Assembly (NCBI GenBank): GCA_900554685.1
Contig: USIG01000118.1
Span: forward strand, 1 to 5,164
Source of the DNA: an uncultured Cryptobacterium sp.
GTDB lineage: Bacteria; Actinomycetota; Coriobacteriia; Coriobacteriales; Eggerthellaceae
Length of the DNA stretch: 5,164 bases
Direction: 5' to 3'
Each line of letters opens with the position of its first letter. Position 1 is the first letter of the stretch. Positions 4,677-5,164 of this stretch are shown here, piece by piece. The translations under genes and the position numbers were made by a program. The notes beneath the pieces are model-generated. The model had not been told where the DNA came from and did not search any database. It saw nothing but the letters and a program-made list of their open reading frames with translations.

Positions 4677-5164
4677 TTATGCATTGTCGCCCTGAAGCAA
4701 TGCGGCCAGACGACGAGTTACCTTGTATTCCTTCTTAGGAGCACGACCCTCAATGGTGACGCCCATAGAACGAGCAGTACCAGCAACAATCTCCATAGCA
4801 GCTTCAATGGTGTTAGCATTCAAGTCTGGCATCTTGATCTCAGCGATCTCACGGAGCTGATCCTCGGTAAGCTCGCCTACCTTCTTGAGCTGAGGAATGC
4901 CAGAACCACCCTTGATGCCGAGCTTTTCTTTAATCAAGAAAGCAGCAGGAGGGGTCTTCAATACGAAGTCAAAGGTTTTATCTTCGTAAACCGTAATTTC
5001 AACAGGAATGATAGTACCTGCTTTGTCCTGCGTAGCAGCGTTAAATGCCTGGCAGAACTGCATGATGTTTACACCCTGAGCACCCAAAGCAGGGCCAACA
5101 GGAGGAGCAGGATTTGCAGCACCAGCAGGAATCTGGAGCTTAACGAAACCGCTTACGTTTTTAT
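4677..5164 (-). CDS. rplK: 50S ribosomal protein L11 (5' end cut by window)
   Basis: L11 binds the GTPase-associated region of 23S rRNA and is needed for factor-dependent GTP hydrolysis and the stringent response; thiostrepton binds at its N-domain. The window holds 161 codons plus stop. The visible start reads KNVSGFVKLQIPAG, so only about two or three codons are missing beyond 5164. Landmarks are the proline-rich PAPPVGPALGAQGVNIMQFC in the N-domain, KTPPAA at the inter-domain region, IKGGSG, PDLNAN and AGTARSMGV in the rRNA-binding C-domain. Oddity: L11 normally ends close after TARSMGxxxxx, but here 22 further residues, with six Lys/Arg, follow Gly at the usual end. No frameshift is evident. 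It is first of the visible rplK-rplA pair, 91 bp before rplA; its promoter lies outside the window. Confidence 0.97.
   Translation of the reverse strand, partial: KNVSGFVKLQIPAGAANPAPPVGPALGAQGVNIMQFCQAFNAATQDKAGTIIPVEITVYEDKTFDFVLKTPPAAFLIKEKLGIKGGSGIPQLKKVGELTEDQLREIAEIKMPDLNANTIEAAMEIVAGTARSMGVTIEGRAPKKEYKVTRRLAALLQGDNA

Overview
All six genes in this window lie on the minus strand, so transcription runs from high to low coordinates. The proteins point to an actinobacterium of the class Coriobacteriia. L11 and L1 carry actinobacterial-style signatures, Shine-Dalgarno sites are strong and purine-rich, and base composition is mid-range, lower in GC than most Actinobacteria. An Atopobium/Lancefieldella-like member would fit. 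This placement rests on remembered family resemblance, not on a search.

Right part (3824-5164): the end of a ribosomal-protein operon. rplK (L11) runs off the right edge and is missing only its first few codons. It is followed, after a 91-bp spacer holding a structured hairpin, by rplA (L1). A textbook intrinsic terminator 27 bp past rplA closes the unit.

Middle (1825-3820): a two-gene unit, aroD (type I 3-dehydroquinate dehydratase) then aroE (shikimate/quinate dehydrogenase family). These enzymes catalyse two consecutive steps, 3-dehydroquinate to 3-dehydroshikimate to shikimate, or the reverse in catabolism. The unit is preceded by a very AT-rich regulatory region (20 of 100 bases are G or C at 3721-3820). 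That region holds a near-perfect 22-bp palindrome and a 16-bp direct repeat. No terminator separates the two genes. A stem-loop with a poor U-tract follows aroE.

Left part (1-1824): a LysR-type regulator on the same strand is the obvious candidate regulator of aroDE. It ends at a moderate terminator-like hairpin. Last comes a 200-residue protein built of HEAT-like helical repeats, with its own TATAAT box, a 5' leader stem-loop next to the ribosome-binding site, and an intrinsic terminator at 55-79. Bases 1-54 hold only a small GAAA-capped hairpin and no recognisable gene.

The points most worth a second look are: a Glu-to-Gln change at the third member of the AroD catalytic triad; an altered cofactor loop in AroE; the aroD control region; a hairpin before rplA that could be an L1 autoregulation site; a C-terminal extension on L11; and the regular 37-38 residue repeat in the orphan HEAT-like protein. 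I saw no mobile element, CRISPR array, tRNA or rRNA.
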